64,000 nucleotides of DNA from Rhizobium sp. SL42 (GTDB taxonomy: Bacteria; Pseudomonadota; Alphaproteobacteria; Rhizobiales; Rhizobiaceae): NCBI RefSeq assembly GCF_021729845.1, contig NZ_CP063397.1, forward strand, positions 1,440,001 through 1,504,000, in the 5' to 3' direction. The notes beneath the pieces are model-generated. The model saw only the letters and a program-made list of their open reading frames with translations, ran no database searches and was not told the DNA's origin. This document shows positions 56,233 to 64,000 of this stretch, piece by piece; position 1 is the stretch's first letter; each line of letters starts with the position of its first letter. A program made the position numbers and the translations under genes.

Positions 56233-56529
56233 TCAGCCGATAACGCCCATGATGTCGGCTTCCTTCATGATCAGAAGGTCTACGCCGTCGAGCTTGACTT
56301 CGGTGCCCGACCACTTGCCGAACAGGACGCGGTCACCAACCTTGACGTCGAGCGCGACCAGGTTGCCCTTGTCGTCGCGAACGCCGGAGCCGATAGCGAT
56401 GATTTCGCCTTCAGCCGGCTTTTCCTTGGCAGTGTCAGGAATGATGATGCCGCCCTTGGTCTTTTCTTCAGATTCAACGCGCTTGACTACAACGCGGTCG
56501 TGAAGCGGACGGAAAGTTGTGCTTGCCAT
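56233..56529 (-). CDS. groES: Co-chaperonin GroES
   Basis: A 98-residue co-chaperonin that caps the GroEL ring. Conserved: [40 protein letters not shown] (the mobile loop that binds GroEL), [20 protein letters not shown] and [20 protein letters not shown] with final [14 protein letters not shown]. First gene of groESL, with a CIRCE element about 60 bp upstream of its start. The coding length is standard. Confidence 0.97.
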   Translation of the reverse strand: MASTTFRPLHDRVVVKRVESEEKTKGGIIIPDTAKEKPAEGEIIAIGSGVRDDKGNLVALDVKVGDRVLFGKWSGTEVKLDGVDLLIMKEADIMGVIG

Positions 56530-56589
56530 TGTCTAATCCCTCGATCAAATGACATTCGCGGACCGCAGAACGGGTCCGCATCGATACTG

Positions 56590-56616
56590 TTAGCACTCGC
56601 TCTTGGTGAGTGCCAG
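56590..56616. promoter_or_regulatory. CIRCE element (HrcA operator)
   Basis: TTAGCACTC, nine bases (GCTCTTGGT), GAGTGCCAG: seven of nine positions of the second arm match the consensus TTAGCACTC-N9-GAGTGCTAA. It lies about 60 bp before groES and is the target of the HrcA repressor, which depends on GroESL for activity. Confidence 0.9.
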
Positions 56617-56641
56617 CGAGGTTGAGATAAGGAGAGGCCCC

Positions 56642-57116
56642 TGATGAGTCAAGCACGGGGCGAAAAAATATTGCCGCGCCGTGCCCCTCGATCGCCGACC
56701 ATCGTGCACGGAAATGCGACGATACTGCAGGCGTTGATCGGCCTTTTTCGCGGCAATATCCGCTGTCTCGGCTTGGCGACGTTATAGATGCCGAACACGC
56801 CACGACTGCAATGTCCGGGCATGACGGTGGCCGCATCGAAACCCCAGCTTTTCGCAGAGATGATTAACGGCAGCTTCGGCCCCAAAGCGGGCCTGCCGAT
56901 AGCGGTGAACGGTGGCCAGCCTCTTGGCGAACAAGCACTCCCGGTGAACAAGCGAAGGTGAACAAGCAAAGGTGGCAAGCGGGCGGGTGAAACGATGCCG
57001 GGATGTTTGACAGCGTCCTGCAAATTTGAGAGGTTCCTGTCGTGGAGTGCGCGAAAGCTCCATGAGGCGCCATGCCGCAATTTCGCATCCGTCCGGTTCA
57101 AGTCACGGAGCAAATC
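56642..57116. other. Gene-free interval with short tandem repeat (56928-56980)
   Basis: No coding frame is supported between groES and the chrB-like gene. At 56942-56969 two copies of the 14-mer GTGAACAAGCRAAG lie in tandem, flanked by degenerate copies (GGCGAACAAGCACTC and GTGGCAAGCGG). This is an irregular minisatellite, not a CRISPR array. Confidence 0.6.
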
Positions 57117-57950
57117 ATGGCACCCTATGGCGCAATTTCCGCCGACAAGCTCTTTCGCCTGCTTGGTTCATCCCAGTCTCCCCTGATTGTCGACGTCCGC
57201 ATCGCCGACGATGTCGCGGCGCATCCCTTCCTCATTCCCGGCGCCTTCCGCCGTGATCACCGGCAGATCGGTGAATGGGCGGCGCAAGTCGCCTCCACTC
57301 CCACATCCGTTGTCGTCGTCTGTCACCAGGGGCGCAAGCTGAGCGAAGGCGTCGCGGCCCATTTGCGCCTTCTCGGCATATCGGCCGAAGTCCTGGAAGG
57401 CGGCAATTCTGCCTGGGCGGCGGCTGGCCTGCCGCAGGTGCCCATCGACCGGCTCGGTGATGGTCAGGGCGCCGGCTCGTCACTCTGGGTCACGCGCAAC
57501 CGGCCGAAGATCGACCGCATTGCCTGTCCCTGGCTTATCCGGCGTTTCATCGATCCCTTCGCCCGCTTCCTCTTCGTGGCCTCATCCGAGGTCGAAGGCG
57601 TTGCCGACAGGTTCAATGCCGTGCCTTTCGATATGGAAGGCGTGTTCTGGAGCCATCGCGGCGACCGCTGCACCTTCGACACCATGCTTTCGGAATTCCA
57701 GCTGGAAACGCCTGCACTTCTAACTCTAGGGGAGATCGTGCGCGGTGCCGATACCAACCGGCTCGATCTTGCGCCGCAGGCCGCCGGTCTGCTGGCGGTG
57801 TCGCTCGGCCTGTCGCGGCTCTATTCCTCGGATCTCCAGCAACTGGAGCAGGGCTTGCTTCTCTATGACGCCTATTACAGATGGGCGCGCGATGCGATGG
57901 ATGAAAAACACGATTGGGTGACGCGCGGTGGGCGCGATGGAGTGAAATGA
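57117..57950 (+). CDS. chrB: Rhodanese-ChrB fusion, chromate resistance regulator/protein
   Basis: A 277-residue protein from MAPYGAISADKLFRLLGSSQ, chosen because GGAG lies 7 bp upstream; the frame begins 15 codons earlier. Residues 20-110 form a rhodanese-like domain with IVDVRIADDVAAHPFLIPGA and the active-site loop VVVCHQGRKLSEG (C69). Residues 115-277 are the ChrB C-terminal domain: SLWVTRNRPKIDRIACPWLI, RRFIDPFARFLFVASSEVEG, FDMEGVFWSHRGDRCTFDTM. ChrB-type proteins are chromate-responsive regulators or periplasm-linked resistance proteins. ATG of chrA overlaps its stop (ATGA), so the two are coupled. The rhodanese replaces the usual ChrB N-terminal half. Confidence 0.82.
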   Translation: MAPYGAISADKLFRLLGSSQSPLIVDVRIADDVAAHPFLIPGAFRRDHRQIGEWAAQVASTPTSVVVVCHQGRKLSEGVAAHLRLLGISAEVLEGGNSAWAAAGLPQVPIDRLGDGQGAGSSLWVTRNRPKIDRIACPWLIRRFIDPFARFLFVASSEVEGVADRFNAVPFDMEGVFWSHRGDRCTFDTMLSEFQLETPALLTLGEIVRGADTNRLDLAPQAAGLLAVSLGLSRLYSSDLQQLEQGLLLYDAYYRWARDAMDEKHDWVTRGGRDGVK

Positions 57951-59302
57951 CAAACGCTACCGCTGAACATATGGCGCTGCCTGCCGCGCAGCCGCCGAGC
58001 TTTGCTGAACTGACCGCCGCCTTCGCCCGTGTCGGTGTCCTGAGCTTCGGCGGTCCGGCCGCCCAGATCGCCCTGATGCACCGCATCTGTGTCGACGAGA
58101 AGCGCTGGATCGACGAGGACCGGTATCTGCATGCGCTGAACTACTGCATGCTGCTGCCGGGGCCGGAAGCCCAGCAACTGGCCACCTATATCGGCTGGCT
58201 GCTGCATGGCGTGCGCGGCGGCATCGTCGCCGGCCTGCTCTTCGTCCTGCCGGGGCTTGCCGTCATCATGGGCCTCTCGACGCTTTACGCGCTCTATCAG
58301 GAGGCCGATCTCGTTGCCGGCCTCTTCTTCGGTCTGAAGGCGGCCGTGCTCGCCGTCGTCATCGAAGCGGTGATCCGCATCGGCAAGCGGGCGCTGAAAA
58401 TCACGTTTCACCGGATCCTCGCAGCACTCGCCTTTCTCGCCCTGTTTGCCCTGTCGCTGCCATTTCCGCTGGTAATCCTGCTGGCGGCGGTCGCGGGCCT
58501 CGTTCGTGCCCGGATCACCCCGACAGAAGATGTTCCTGCCCCCATGAACCTGAAGGCCCGCCCGCCGGCGCTGCGTCAGTTGCTGACGCTGCTGTTCTGG
58601 GTTGCCGTCTGGCTGGCACCGCTGCCGATCCTTTGGCTGCTGGCGGCCGATACCGCCTTGCCGGATCTCTATGCCTTCTTTTCCAAGATGGCGCTGGTCA
58701 CCTTCGGTGGCGCCTATGCCGTGCTTGCCTATGTCGCACAGGTGGCGGTCGAGCAGTATCAGTGGCTGAAGCCCGGCGAGATGCTGGATGGTCTGGCCCT
58801 GGCCGAAACCACGCCGGGGCCTTTGGTCCTGGTGCTCTCCTATGTCGGCTTCCTCGCCGGCTTTCGCCATGGCGGCGGGCTCGATCCGCTGCTGGCGGGC
58901 CTTCTCGGGGCCTCGCTGACCGCCTGGGCGACCTTCATTCCGAGCTTCATCTGGATCTTTGCCGGTGCGCCCTATATCGAACGGCTGCGCGGCAACCGCC
59001 TGATGAATGCCGCCCTGTCGGCGATCACCGCCGCTGTCGTTGGCGTCATCCTCAATCTCGCCGTCTGGTTTGCCCTGCATGTCGTCTTCGCCCGCGTCGG
59101 CGTCTTCGAACGACCATTGGTCGGGCCTCTCGCTCCATGGCTGAATGTGTCGCTGCCCGTGCCGGACTGGACCTCGCTCGATCTGGCGGCCTTGGCTGTC
59201 GCCGTTATTGCGGCCGTGATGATCTTCCGCTTCCATCAGGGCATAGGACGGACGCTGGTCCTTGCGGCGCTGCTTGGCCTGGCGCTGCGCATGCTCGCCT
59301 GA
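57947..59302 (+). CDS. chrA: Chromate efflux transporter ChrA
   Basis: A 451-residue membrane protein of the CHR superfamily (long, two-domain form) that expels chromate. Starts MTNATAEHMALPAAQPPSFA. First-half signature: FARVGVLSFGGPAAQIALMH, then YCMLLPGPEAQQLATYIGWL. Second half repeats it: SKMALVTFGGAYAVLAYVAQ, then LAETTPGPLVLVLSYVGFLA. About ten spans. It overlaps chrB by 4 bp. Chromate resistance is the known role of the family; sulfate limitation is another inducer in some species. Confidence 0.93.
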   Translation: MTNATAEHMALPAAQPPSFAELTAAFARVGVLSFGGPAAQIALMHRICVDEKRWIDEDRYLHALNYCMLLPGPEAQQLATYIGWLLHGVRGGIVAGLLFVLPGLAVIMGLSTLYALYQEADLVAGLFFGLKAAVLAVVIEAVIRIGKRALKITFHRILAALAFLALFALSLPFPLVILLAAVAGLVRARITPTEDVPAPMNLKARPPALRQLLTLLFWVAVWLAPLPILWLLAADTALPDLYAFFSKMALVTFGGAYAVLAYVAQVAVEQYQWLKPGEMLDGLALAETTPGPLVLVLSYVGFLAGFRHGGGLDPLLAGLLGASLTAWATFIPSFIWIFAGAPYIERLRGNRLMNAALSAITAAVVGVILNLAVWFALHVVFARVGVFERPLVGPLAPWLNVSLPVPDWTSLDLAALAVAVIAAVMIFRFHQGIGRTLVLAALLGLALRMLA

Positions 59303-59407
59303 GCCGCGCCGCGGGCAGTCATTTTCTCGAAGAAACCGGCAAGGCTCTTGCCTTGCCGGCTTTCCTTTGCCATGTCAGCCCACACGATCTTGAAGTCAGG
59401 AATGAAC

Positions 59408-60259
59408 ATGGCACTCGGCATTTCCACCCTAGGCGACGTCACCGCGAACTATGATGTCATCCTCTGCGATGTCTGGGGCGTGCTGCATAACGGCATCGAT
59501 GCCTTTCCGGCTGCCTCGGAAGCCTTGACGGCAGCGCGGGCTGCGGGTGTCACCGTCGTCCTGATCACCAATTCGCCGCGTCCGGCGCCGGGCGTCATCA
59601 CCCAGCTCCGCGCCATCGGTGTCGCCGATACCGCCTATGACAGGATCATCACCTCCGGCGACGTCACGCGCACGTTGATCGCGGCCGGTCCTAAGAAGGT
59701 CTTCCTGCTGGGCCCCGAGCGCGACATGCCGCTGCTCGAAGGGCTGGATGTCGAGGCGGTGCCCGCCGATCAGGCCGATTGCATAGTCTGCACCGGCTTC
59801 TTCGACGACGAGACCGAGGTGCCGGAAGACTATACCGCGATGCTCACCGAATTCGTCGCCCGCAAGGTGCCGCTGATTTGCGCCAACCCCGATCTGGTCG
59901 TCGAGCGCGGCCACCGGTTGATCCCCTGCGCCGGTGCCGTGGCGGCCTACTACAACACGCTCGGCGGTGAGACCCGCATCGCCGGCAAGCCGCATGCGCC
60001 GATTTATGCTGCAACGCTCGCCGCAGCCGGCCAGGCACGCGGCGATGCGATCGACAAGTCCCGGGTTCTGGCGATCGGTGACGGCATGCCGACCGATGTG
60101 CGCGGCGCCATCGATGCCGGCCTCGACCTTCTCTATATTTCGGGCGGCATCCATGCGGCGGAATATTCGCCGACGGGCACGACGGACGAACCCGCGCTGC
60201 ACGACTTCCTCGCGCGCGAAAACGCTGCGCCGAAATTCTGGATGCAGCGTCTGGCATAA
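59408..60259 (+). CDS. TIGR01459-type HAD phosphatase
   Basis: A 283-residue HAD-IIA hydrolase from MALGISTLGDVTANYDVILC; AGGA lies six bases upstream. Motif I ILCDVWGVLHNGIDAFPAAS (here DVWGVLHNG, with nucleophile Asp), motif II VVLITNSPRPAPGVITQL, K/motif III KPHAPIYAATLAAA and motif IV VLAIGDGMPTDVRGAIDAGL. Such proteins (TIGR01459, NagD/AraL-like) are conserved in alphaproteobacteria, usually upstream of ribF, as here (12 bp). A role in removing phosphate from a riboflavin precursor or a damaged metabolite is plausible but not proved. Confidence 0.86.
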   Translation: MALGISTLGDVTANYDVILCDVWGVLHNGIDAFPAASEALTAARAAGVTVVLITNSPRPAPGVITQLRAIGVADTAYDRIITSGDVTRTLIAAGPKKVFLLGPERDMPLLEGLDVEAVPADQADCIVCTGFFDDETEVPEDYTAMLTEFVARKVPLICANPDLVVERGHRLIPCAGAVAAYYNTLGGETRIAGKPHAPIYAATLAAAGQARGDAIDKSRVLAIGDGMPTDVRGAIDAGLDLLYISGGIHAAEYSPTGTTDEPALHDFLARENAAPKFWMQRLA

Positions 60260-60271
60260 GGCTGACAGGTC

Positions 60272-61252
60272 ATGACCGTATTCCATCGCAACGAAAAGAA
60301 AGAAGCGCTGCCTTCGGCTCTCAGTGGCGGTGTGATCGCGATCGGCAATTTCGATGGCGTGCATCGCGGCCATCAGGCCGTGCTCAGCCGTGCGCTGGAG
60401 CGGGCCGAGATGCTCGGCGTCCCGGCGCTCGTGCTGACCTTCGAGCCGCATCCGCGCTCGGTCTTCAATCCGCAGAAGCCGGTCTTTCGCCTGACGCCGC
60501 CGCCTCTGCGCGCCCGCATACTTGAAGCCATGGGTTTCCAGTCGGTCATCGAATATCCCTTCGATGTCGACTTCTCCCAGCGCTCTGCCGAGGATTTCGT
60601 CCGCTCCATCCTGGTCGAGTGGTTGGGCGCGAGCGAGGTCGTCACCGGTTTCGATTTCCATTTCGGCAAGGGCCGCGAGGGTGGACCGGCATTCCTGATG
60701 GAAGCCGGCAGCCGCCATGGCTTCGGCGTCACCTTGGTCGATGCCTTCCGTGATGAAGGCGCCGACGTGGTCTCGTCCAGCCGCATCCGCAATCTGCTCG
60801 CCGATGGCAATGTGTCCGAGGCCTCTGGCCTGCTCGGCTACCGCTTCACCGTCGAGGCCGAAGTGGTCAAGGGCAACCAGCTTGGCCGCACGCTCGGCTT
60901 CCCGACCGCCAACATGAAGCTTCCGCCGGAGGCGACGCTGCGCGCCGGCATTTACGCCGTGCGCTTCCGCCGTCCTGATGGCGTGATCCGTGATGGCGTC
61001 GCGAGCTTCGGCTACCGCCCGACCGTCACCGACAACGGCGCCGCCTGGCTGGAAACCTTCGTTTTCGATTTTTCCGGCGATCTCTATGGCGAGACCTGTT
61101 CGGTTTCCTTCTTCGGCCACCTGCGCGACGAATGGAAGTTCGATGGCCTTGATCTGCTGGTCGCCCAGATCAGGAAGGACGAGCAGGAGGCGAGGGCGCT
61201 GCTCGCGGGCGTCCGGCCGATCGGCGAACTGGATGAAAAAATCGCGTTCTGA
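60272..61252 (+). CDS. ribF: Bifunctional riboflavin kinase / FAD synthetase
   Basis: A 326-residue enzyme that makes FMN from riboflavin, then FAD from FMN. N-terminal adenylyltransferase: VIAIGNFDGVHRGHQAVLSR with the HxGH-type motif, VVTGFDFHFGKGREGG, VVSSSRIRNLLADGNVSEAS. C-terminal kinase: GNQLGRTLGFPTANMKLPPE (PTAN), GVASFGYRPTV and WLETFVFDFSGDLYGETCSV. Full length for the family. Follows the HAD gene by 12 bp and is probably co-transcribed with it. The usual downstream neighbour, ileS, is here displaced by an inserted three-gene unit. Confidence 0.94.
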   Translation: MTVFHRNEKKEALPSALSGGVIAIGNFDGVHRGHQAVLSRALERAEMLGVPALVLTFEPHPRSVFNPQKPVFRLTPPPLRARILEAMGFQSVIEYPFDVDFSQRSAEDFVRSILVEWLGASEVVTGFDFHFGKGREGGPAFLMEAGSRHGFGVTLVDAFRDEGADVVSSSRIRNLLADGNVSEASGLLGYRFTVEAEVVKGNQLGRTLGFPTANMKLPPEATLRAGIYAVRFRRPDGVIRDGVASFGYRPTVTDNGAAWLETFVFDFSGDLYGETCSVSFFGHLRDEWKFDGLDLLVAQIRKDEQEARALLAGVRPIGELDEKIAF

Positions 61253-61429
61253 AGCGACGCAGCTGTTTCGCTCTCTTTCTGCCGCAGCGGCCTCATTCTC
61301 CGCTGATGCCCACGCTCCTTTCCTTATGAATTCTTTATACCCGACCCCGAACTTCCAGATCGAGACTTTATCTGCATCGACCTAATTTCCCATCCGCAGC
61401 CCATGACGGCGGCCAGGAGGAATGAAGCG

Positions 61430-61999
61430 ATGAGATTGGGACTTGGAAACGGCGCATTTTCAGGACTGGTGCTTTCGAGCCCCCCGCGCGAGATGTGTGC
61501 TGGCCGCGACGAGATGGCGGGCGGTTCTCGCCACTCCCTGCCTGTCGTGTTTGCCCGCGATGCCGCAAACACGGACAATCCGGTGCCGTGTGGGCACCAG
61601 TCGTCAGCCGAGACCGGTGGACTGGATGAACTCGCCAAGCGCATTTCGATCTCGCCGGTTTTGCGCGAACATCAGGTCTGGGCCGCGATCCCGCTGCTGG
61701 AGCCGATGACGGGTCTGCGTGGTGACTCGATGGATTTCCGTGTTTTCACAGCGTTGATGGATCGCGACGCCCTGCTTGAGGCCTTGCTTTTTCTGGCCGG
61801 ACGATTGGCGCCGGTGATCGAGTTTTCACGGCTCGTGCGTTCGCACGGCGTCTGGCTCTGCCGGGCCAAGGTGATGTGTACCGACCAGACGGGCGAGCGC
61901 ACGCAGCGCTGTTTCAGGGCCGTGCATGCCGACGCACCGGCCGCCATGCTGCTGGCTATACTCATCGCGGCAAACCCGGCCTGGAGTTCGGCCCGATGA
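61430..61999 (+). CDS. Unrecognised protein coupled to DapA-like gene
   Basis: A 189-residue protein from MRLGLGNGAFSGLVLSSPPR; GGAGGAA is nicely spaced before this ATG. The N-terminal 70 residues look disordered (rich in Gly, Ser, Pro, Arg). The C-terminal half has alternating strand and helix: FTALMDRDALLEALLFLAGR, VWLCRAKVMCTDQTGERTQR, CFRAVHADAPAAMLLAILIA. The last stretch (aromatic strand, charged turn, then VHADAPAAxLLAxLIA helix) resembles an ABA-sandwich phage-type domain, but I do not claim the family. Its stop overlaps the start of the next gene (ATGA). No signal peptide. Function unknown. Confidence 0.65.
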   Translation: MRLGLGNGAFSGLVLSSPPREMCAGRDEMAGGSRHSLPVVFARDAANTDNPVPCGHQSSAETGGLDELAKRISISPVLREHQVWAAIPLLEPMTGLRGDSMDFRVFTALMDRDALLEALLFLAGRLAPVIEFSRLVRSHGVWLCRAKVMCTDQTGERTQRCFRAVHADAPAAMLLAILIAANPAWSSAR

Positions 62000-62931
62000 C
62001 CCTTTCTTTCCAGCGGATCACCGGTGTCTTCACCGATCTGGTCACGCCGTTCCGTCAGGGGGAACTGGATCTCATCGGCCTGAAGACGCTGATCGAATGG
62101 CAGATCCGCTCCGGTGTTGCCGGTCTGGTCGTGTGCGGCGAGGCCGGCGAGGCGCCGGTTCTTTGCGACACCGAGCGCGCTGCCGTGATCTCGACCACGG
62201 TGGAGGTCGCCGCCGGCAAGGTGCCGGTGTTGGTCGGCACGGGCACCAATGCGACCGAAGGCACGATCGCCCGCACCCGTGAGGCGCAGGCATTGGGAGC
62301 GGACGCGGCCGTTGTGGTTCTGCCGTATTACAGCAAGCCGACCCAGGAAGGGCTTTTTCGCCATGTCGAGGCCGTGGTAGCCGCGGTCGATCTGCCGCTG
62401 ATCGTGGTCAATCGTCCGCGTCACACCGCCATCGATGTGTCACCCGCCTTGCTCGAGCGCTTCGCCCGCCTGCCTGGCGTTATCGGATTTGCCGACTATT
62501 CCGGCGACGTCAGCCGGCCGTTGTTGCTGAGGGAGCAGGACCGTTGCCGAATGCCGCTGCATTCGGGCGATGATCGCACCGCACTGGCGCTCGGCCTGAT
62601 GGGTGCCCATGGCACCTTCTCGCTGGCTGCGAATGTCGCGCCGCGTCTGGTCGTTTCGATGGATCATGCCTTCCGCGGCGGCAACCTGATGGCCGCGCGC
62701 GCCCTGCAGCAGACGCTCTATCCGCTCTTCATGGCGATCGATGCCGAACAGGCAGTGGCCGCCACCAAACAGGCTTTGGCCTTCGTGCTCGGGCTTGCCC
62801 CCGATGTCCGCCTGCCGTTGACGCAGGTGGAGGAGCCGGTGGTTGCGGAAATTCGGCATGCCCTGTCCCTGCTGACCGGTCCCATGCGAGGCGTGCTCCG
62901 GGAGGAGCGTGGCATGCACAGGCCAATCTGA
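61996..62931 (+). CDS. DapA-family protein with degenerate active site (probable pseudoenzyme)
   Basis: A 311-residue TIM barrel of the DHDPS/NAL superfamily. Start MTLSFQRITGVFTDLVTPFR overlaps the previous stop by 4 bp. Recognisable: VVVLPYYSKPTQEGLFRHVE with Y112 (matching DHDPS Tyr107). Key residues changed against E. coli DapA: GTTGE is GEAGE (Thr44 to E49, Thr45 to A50), Tyr133 is V138 and Arg138 is H143 (LIVVNRPRHTA), and the Schiff-base Lys161 is A166 (GFADYSGD in place of GIKEATGN). Thus the protein is very unlikely to be an aldolase-type enzyme. Length and fold are kept and the frame is intact, so it was not simply lost: a binding or regulatory role is inferred. Confidence 0.82.
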   Translation: MTLSFQRITGVFTDLVTPFRQGELDLIGLKTLIEWQIRSGVAGLVVCGEAGEAPVLCDTERAAVISTTVEVAAGKVPVLVGTGTNATEGTIARTREAQALGADAAVVVLPYYSKPTQEGLFRHVEAVVAAVDLPLIVVNRPRHTAIDVSPALLERFARLPGVIGFADYSGDVSRPLLLREQDRCRMPLHSGDDRTALALGLMGAHGTFSLAANVAPRLVVSMDHAFRGGNLMAARALQQTLYPLFMAIDAEQAVAATKQALAFVLGLAPDVRLPLTQVEEPVVAEIRHALSLLTGPMRGVLREERGMHRPI

Positions 62932-62977
62932 CGTTCAGGAACCAACGGACACCACGGAACAACGGGAATTCACTGTC

Positions 62978-63250
62978 ATGGGTTGCTTTGATCAAAAAGC
63001 CTGGAACGTTCAGGCCGCCGCGCGCTTCACTGTGGGTCGGGATCATCACGGCTGGTGGGTCGTGCATGATCGCGAGGGCAGGGTGGGAGGGCTGTTTGCC
63101 ACCGAGGATGCGGCGCTGCATTTTGCCGCCGGCGAGTGCAACCGACAGCCGGGTGCCATTTGCCGGGCATCCGAAAGCGATATTGTCGAGCTGGGTTCCT
63201 TCACCAGCGATCGCTGGAGCGGTCGACGTGCCGGCGCGCCGCGCCTCTGA
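62978..63250 (+). CDS. Small conserved-looking protein, third gene of the unit
   Basis: A 90-residue protein, MGCFDQKAWNVQAAARFTVG. The core RFTVGRDHHGWWVVHDREGR followed by VGGLFATEDAALHFAAGECN has the form of DUF2188-like small proteins found in rhizobia. The C-terminus is basic. It lies 46 bp after the DapA-like gene and is likely part of the same operon. The ribosome-binding site is weak (GGAATT). Function unknown. Confidence 0.6.
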   Translation: MGCFDQKAWNVQAAARFTVGRDHHGWWVVHDREGRVGGLFATEDAALHFAAGECNRQPGAICRASESDIVELGSFTSDRWSGRRAGAPRL

Positions 63251-63410
63251 CTGCGGTACCGACCGGTTCAACGGGGCGGCGCGTATATTCCTCCGCCCGC
63301 CCCCTTTCAATTTGCCGCAAAAACACATAGACAAACGCCCGATGACAAGGGCACGGACGCAGATATCCCTCCGAATTACAGGCCCGGCCTTCCGCGCGCT
63401 TTGAAAGCAG

Positions 63411-63428
63411 CCGGAGGGTCCGGGTTTT
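63411..63428 (+). terminator. Weak terminator-like hairpin upstream of ileS
   Basis: CCGGA, loop GGG, TCCGG, then GTTTTT. A short hairpin with T-run about 90 bp before ileS; it may end the DapA-like unit or act as leader attenuation. Weak evidence. Confidence 0.4.
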
Positions 63429-63515
63429 TGGCGCTTTCCGAGCGCGTCACCGTCTTCAAGACTGTCCCAGATATTTTCAGCGCAGCCCTCCCGGCGCGCC
63501 ATCAATGGCTAGATC

Positions 63516-64000
63516 ATGACCGATACCCCTGAAAAGCTTGACTATTCCAAGACCCTCTATCTTCCGGAAACGGAATTCCCGATGCGCGCCGGCCTGCCGC
63601 AGAAGGAACCGGAGATGGCCGCCAAGTGGAAGTCGATGGACCTCTACAAGAAGCTGCGCTCGTCCGCTGCCGGCCGCGAAAAGTTCGTGCTGCATGACGG
63701 CCCGCCCTATGCCAACGGCAACATCCATATCGGCCACGCGCTGAACAAGGTGCTGAAGGACGTCATCACCCGCTCGTTCCAGATGCGCGGCTATGATGCC
63801 AACTATGTGCCGGGCTGGGATTGCCACGGCCTGCCGATCGAGTGGAAGATCGAGGAAAAGTATCGCGAAAAGGGCAAGGACAAGAACGAGGTCCCGGTCA
63901 ACGAATTCCGAAAGGAATGCCGCGAATTTGCCCAAGGCTGGATCGACACCCAGTCGGAAGAATTTCGCCGCCTCGGCATCGAGGGTGATTTCGATCGTCC
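63516..64000 (+). CDS. ileS: Isoleucyl-tRNA synthetase, N-terminal part (truncated by window edge)
   Basis: Only the first 161 codons are in the window; the frame is open to base 64000. It starts [20 protein letters not shown]. The class I signature HIGH is in [20 protein letters not shown], preceded by KFVLHDGPP, and [20 protein letters not shown] is the conserved IleS follow-on. The enzyme charges tRNA-Ile. It follows ribF in many proteobacteria; here the three-gene unit at 61430-63250 lies between them. The 265 bp upstream hold a weak hairpin and no T-box. Confidence 0.95.
   Translation, partial: MTDTPEKLDYSKTLYLPETEFPMRAGLPQKEPEMAAKWKSMDLYKKLRSSAAGREKFVLHDGPPYANGNIHIGHALNKVLKDVITRSFQMRGYDANYVPGWDCHGLPIEWKIEEKYREKGKDKNEVPVNEFRKECREFAQGWIDTQSEEFRRLGIEGDFDR

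Noticed and set aside
56928..56980. Possible CRISPR array
   Set aside because: Repeat unit is only about 14 bp with no unique spacers.
59429..61120. 563-codon minus-strand open frame opposite the HAD gene and ribF
   Set aside because: Antisense to ribF and the HAD gene, both with intact motifs; its translation has no recognisable family.
63251..63515. T-box leader before ileS
   Set aside because: No T-box sequence or specifier stem is visible; T-boxes are rare in alphaproteobacteria.

Overview
The window is high-GC, gene-dense DNA typical of an alphaproteobacterium of the order Rhizobiales, most likely the family Rhizobiaceae (Rhizobium/Agrobacterium/Sinorhizobium relatives). Pointers are the iron regulator RirA, a CbrA-like kinase next to a phasin, the hisS-hisZ-hisG cluster, the mannosylfructose gene pair known from Agrobacterium, RIME-like palindromic repeats, and a tRNA-His with A73 and no encoded G-1, an alphaproteobacterial peculiarity. 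From memory, the order cbrA-phaP-...-mmsA/iolA-DUF898-M48 peptidase-iron binding protein-rirA resembles the Sinorhizobium meliloti chromosome, so most of the window looks like core chromosome with small accessory insertions.

Layout. 1-1850: N-terminus of a CbrA-like sensor kinase (running off the left edge), a phasin with a double TGCA-type operator, and tRNA-His. 1969-3676: a small accessory patch beside the tRNA (DUF6602-type protein with a nuclease-like motif, HicBA toxin-antitoxin). 3820-8144: ilvE, then two divergent HupE/UreJ-type metal permeases, the second leading an operon with an unrecognised membrane protein and a DUF1007 protein. 8248-12360: LysR regulator, an Rrf2 regulator divergent from a CPYC flavoprotein, and mmsA. 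12502-16456: DUF898 and M48 protease pair, iron-binding protein and divergent rirA. 16543-24089: a secreted hypothetical protein, patatin, oxyR/katG, TetR, LysR and a DUF1127 protein. 24147-33109: DUF937 protein, gshA, rsmE, Pit phosphate transporter, Nudix, mannosylfructose synthesis (mfpsA-mfppB) and a GntR regulator. 33235-41791: DUF3422 and DUF6880 proteins, LysR, and the glycolate oxidase genes glcD-glcE-glcF with a membrane-protein gene inserted and a RIME-like element. 41850-48520: a secreted protein, two L,D-transpeptidases, two convergent 3-methyladenine glycosylase-like genes, a HAD phosphatase, a copper-type pair (DUF305 and a DUF2946-like protein) and a RelE-type toxin-antitoxin. 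48663-53530: hisS-hisZ-hisG, DoxX and a hypothetical protein. 54343-56616: groESL under a CIRCE element, with a fossil second groEL 3' tail before the terminator. 57117-64000: chrB-like/chrA, a HAD phosphatase, ribF, a three-gene unit containing a DapA homologue that has lost nearly all catalytic residues, and the start of ileS.

Functional themes are redox and metal homeostasis (RirA, OxyR/KatG, GshA, HupE, ChrA, Cu-type proteins), carbon storage and catabolism (phasin, MmsA, glycolate oxidase), compatible-solute synthesis (mannosylfructose) and histidine/tRNA metabolism. The most unusual items are the catalytically dead DapA paralogue with its two uncharacterised neighbours, the groEL tail fossil, the HupE-linked operon, and the tRNA-His/HisRS pair. 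No CRISPR array, complete insertion sequence, prophage or rRNA gene was seen.
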